Assembly (NCBI GenBank): GCA_046290435.1
Contig: JBKAGO010000043.1
Location: 59,679 to 123,678 of the forward strand
Length of the DNA stretch: 64,000 nt
Source: CAVQUE01 sp046290435
Lineage (GTDB): Bacteria > Actinomycetota > Acidimicrobiia > Acidimicrobiales > UBA8592
Reading direction: 5' to 3'
The notes under the pieces are model-generated. The model was not told the origin of the DNA and did not search any database. It saw only the letters and a list, made by a program, of their open reading frames with translations. Each line of letters starts with the position of its first letter. Positions within the stretch are counted from its first letter, which is position 1. Below are positions 63,878 through 64,000 of the stretch, one piece after another. The translations under genes were made by a program, and so were the position numbers.

Positions 63878-64000
63878 CTGGGCCGGCTCGTCTCCGGCGT
63901 GCACGCGCCGGGATCCCCCGTCTGTGGTCGTCTCGTCGCGCTTCCGGGGCGCACGTCGCCGGCCGGTGTCGGCGGGCTGCGCAGCAGCGGCGACCCACCG
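63878..64000. repeat. Dispersed stem-loop element, copy 5 (cut by right edge)
   Basis: The head and the first domain of the core (from about 63949) match the other copies. At 63989-64000 the sequence reads gcggcgacccaccg: it jumps from the end of the first stem straight to a point inside the second domain, as if about 35 bases between two gcgac sequences were deleted. The window ends before this can be followed. Confidence 0.8.

Overview
The window is a high-GC actinobacterial (Actinomycetota) chromosome segment, most likely from Acidimicrobiia or a close relative; the class is inferred from gene style and order, not shown by a marker. Nearly all genes lie on the minus strand. Read from right to left they follow the conserved actinobacterial housekeeping order: smc - ftsY - ffh - rpsP - KH protein - rimM - trmD - rplS - yraN - yifB - dprA - xer recombinase - WhiG/FliA-type sigma factor - M23-like protein - rpsB - tsf - pyrH - frr - cdsA - dxr - rseP - ispG - rimP - nusA - ylxR - infB - DUF503 - rbfA - truB - ribF - rpsO - pnp - dapB - dapA - rnj - ftsK. 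Many junctions are ATGA overlaps, so translation is probably coupled.

By region: 1-5059 carries ftsK (cut by the left edge), RNase J and dapA. 5193-10450 holds accessory genes (SMP-30 lactonase-like, a hypothetical gene, SURF1, an ABC-F ATPase), dapB and two small genes beside a perfect palindrome. 10456-26690 carries the RNA-processing and translation block (pnp, rpsO, ribF, truB, rbfA, infB, nusA, rimP) and ispG/rseP; a small island (lipoprotein plus secreted metalloprotease) sits between rbfA and DUF503. 26687-33494 is the dxr/cdsA/frr/pyrH/tsf/rpsB series, broken by a 1.2-kb repeat-filled gap between dxr and cdsA. 33583-46468 covers the envelope, DNA-uptake and recombination genes and the trmD-rpsP set, with an ECF sigma-VOC pair inserted between trmD and rplS. 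46623-52112 is ffh and ftsY, separated by a second secretion island (PASTA lipoprotein, streptogrisin-like protease, small protein). 52231-59824 has a phosphatase, an HtrA/sensor/regulator module resembling mycobacterial PepD-MprBA, and a divergent MoxR-DUF58-VWA operon. 59852-63346 is smc, and the right edge is repeats.

The genes together serve protein synthesis (initiation factor, elongation factor, ribosomal proteins, recycling factor), RNA maturation and decay (PNPase, RNase J, TruB, TrmD, RimM, RimP, RbfA), protein targeting (Ffh, FtsY), isoprenoid, lysine and phospholipid synthesis (Dxr, IspG, DapA, DapB, CdsA), and chromosome segregation (FtsK, Xer, SMC).

The strongest unexplained signal is a dispersed element of about 200 bp, seen five times (three copies in the cdsA-dxr gap, two beside smc), with a near-invariant 104-bp core able to form two main stem-loops. 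Other points of note are a YlxR gene with no canonical start codon but an ATAG overlap with nusA, a metalloprotease whose signal peptide is in a different frame from its catalytic domain, a duplicated DUF503 tail marking the island boundary, an S16 protein with an extra C-terminal module, and an M23-like protein lacking its metal ligands.
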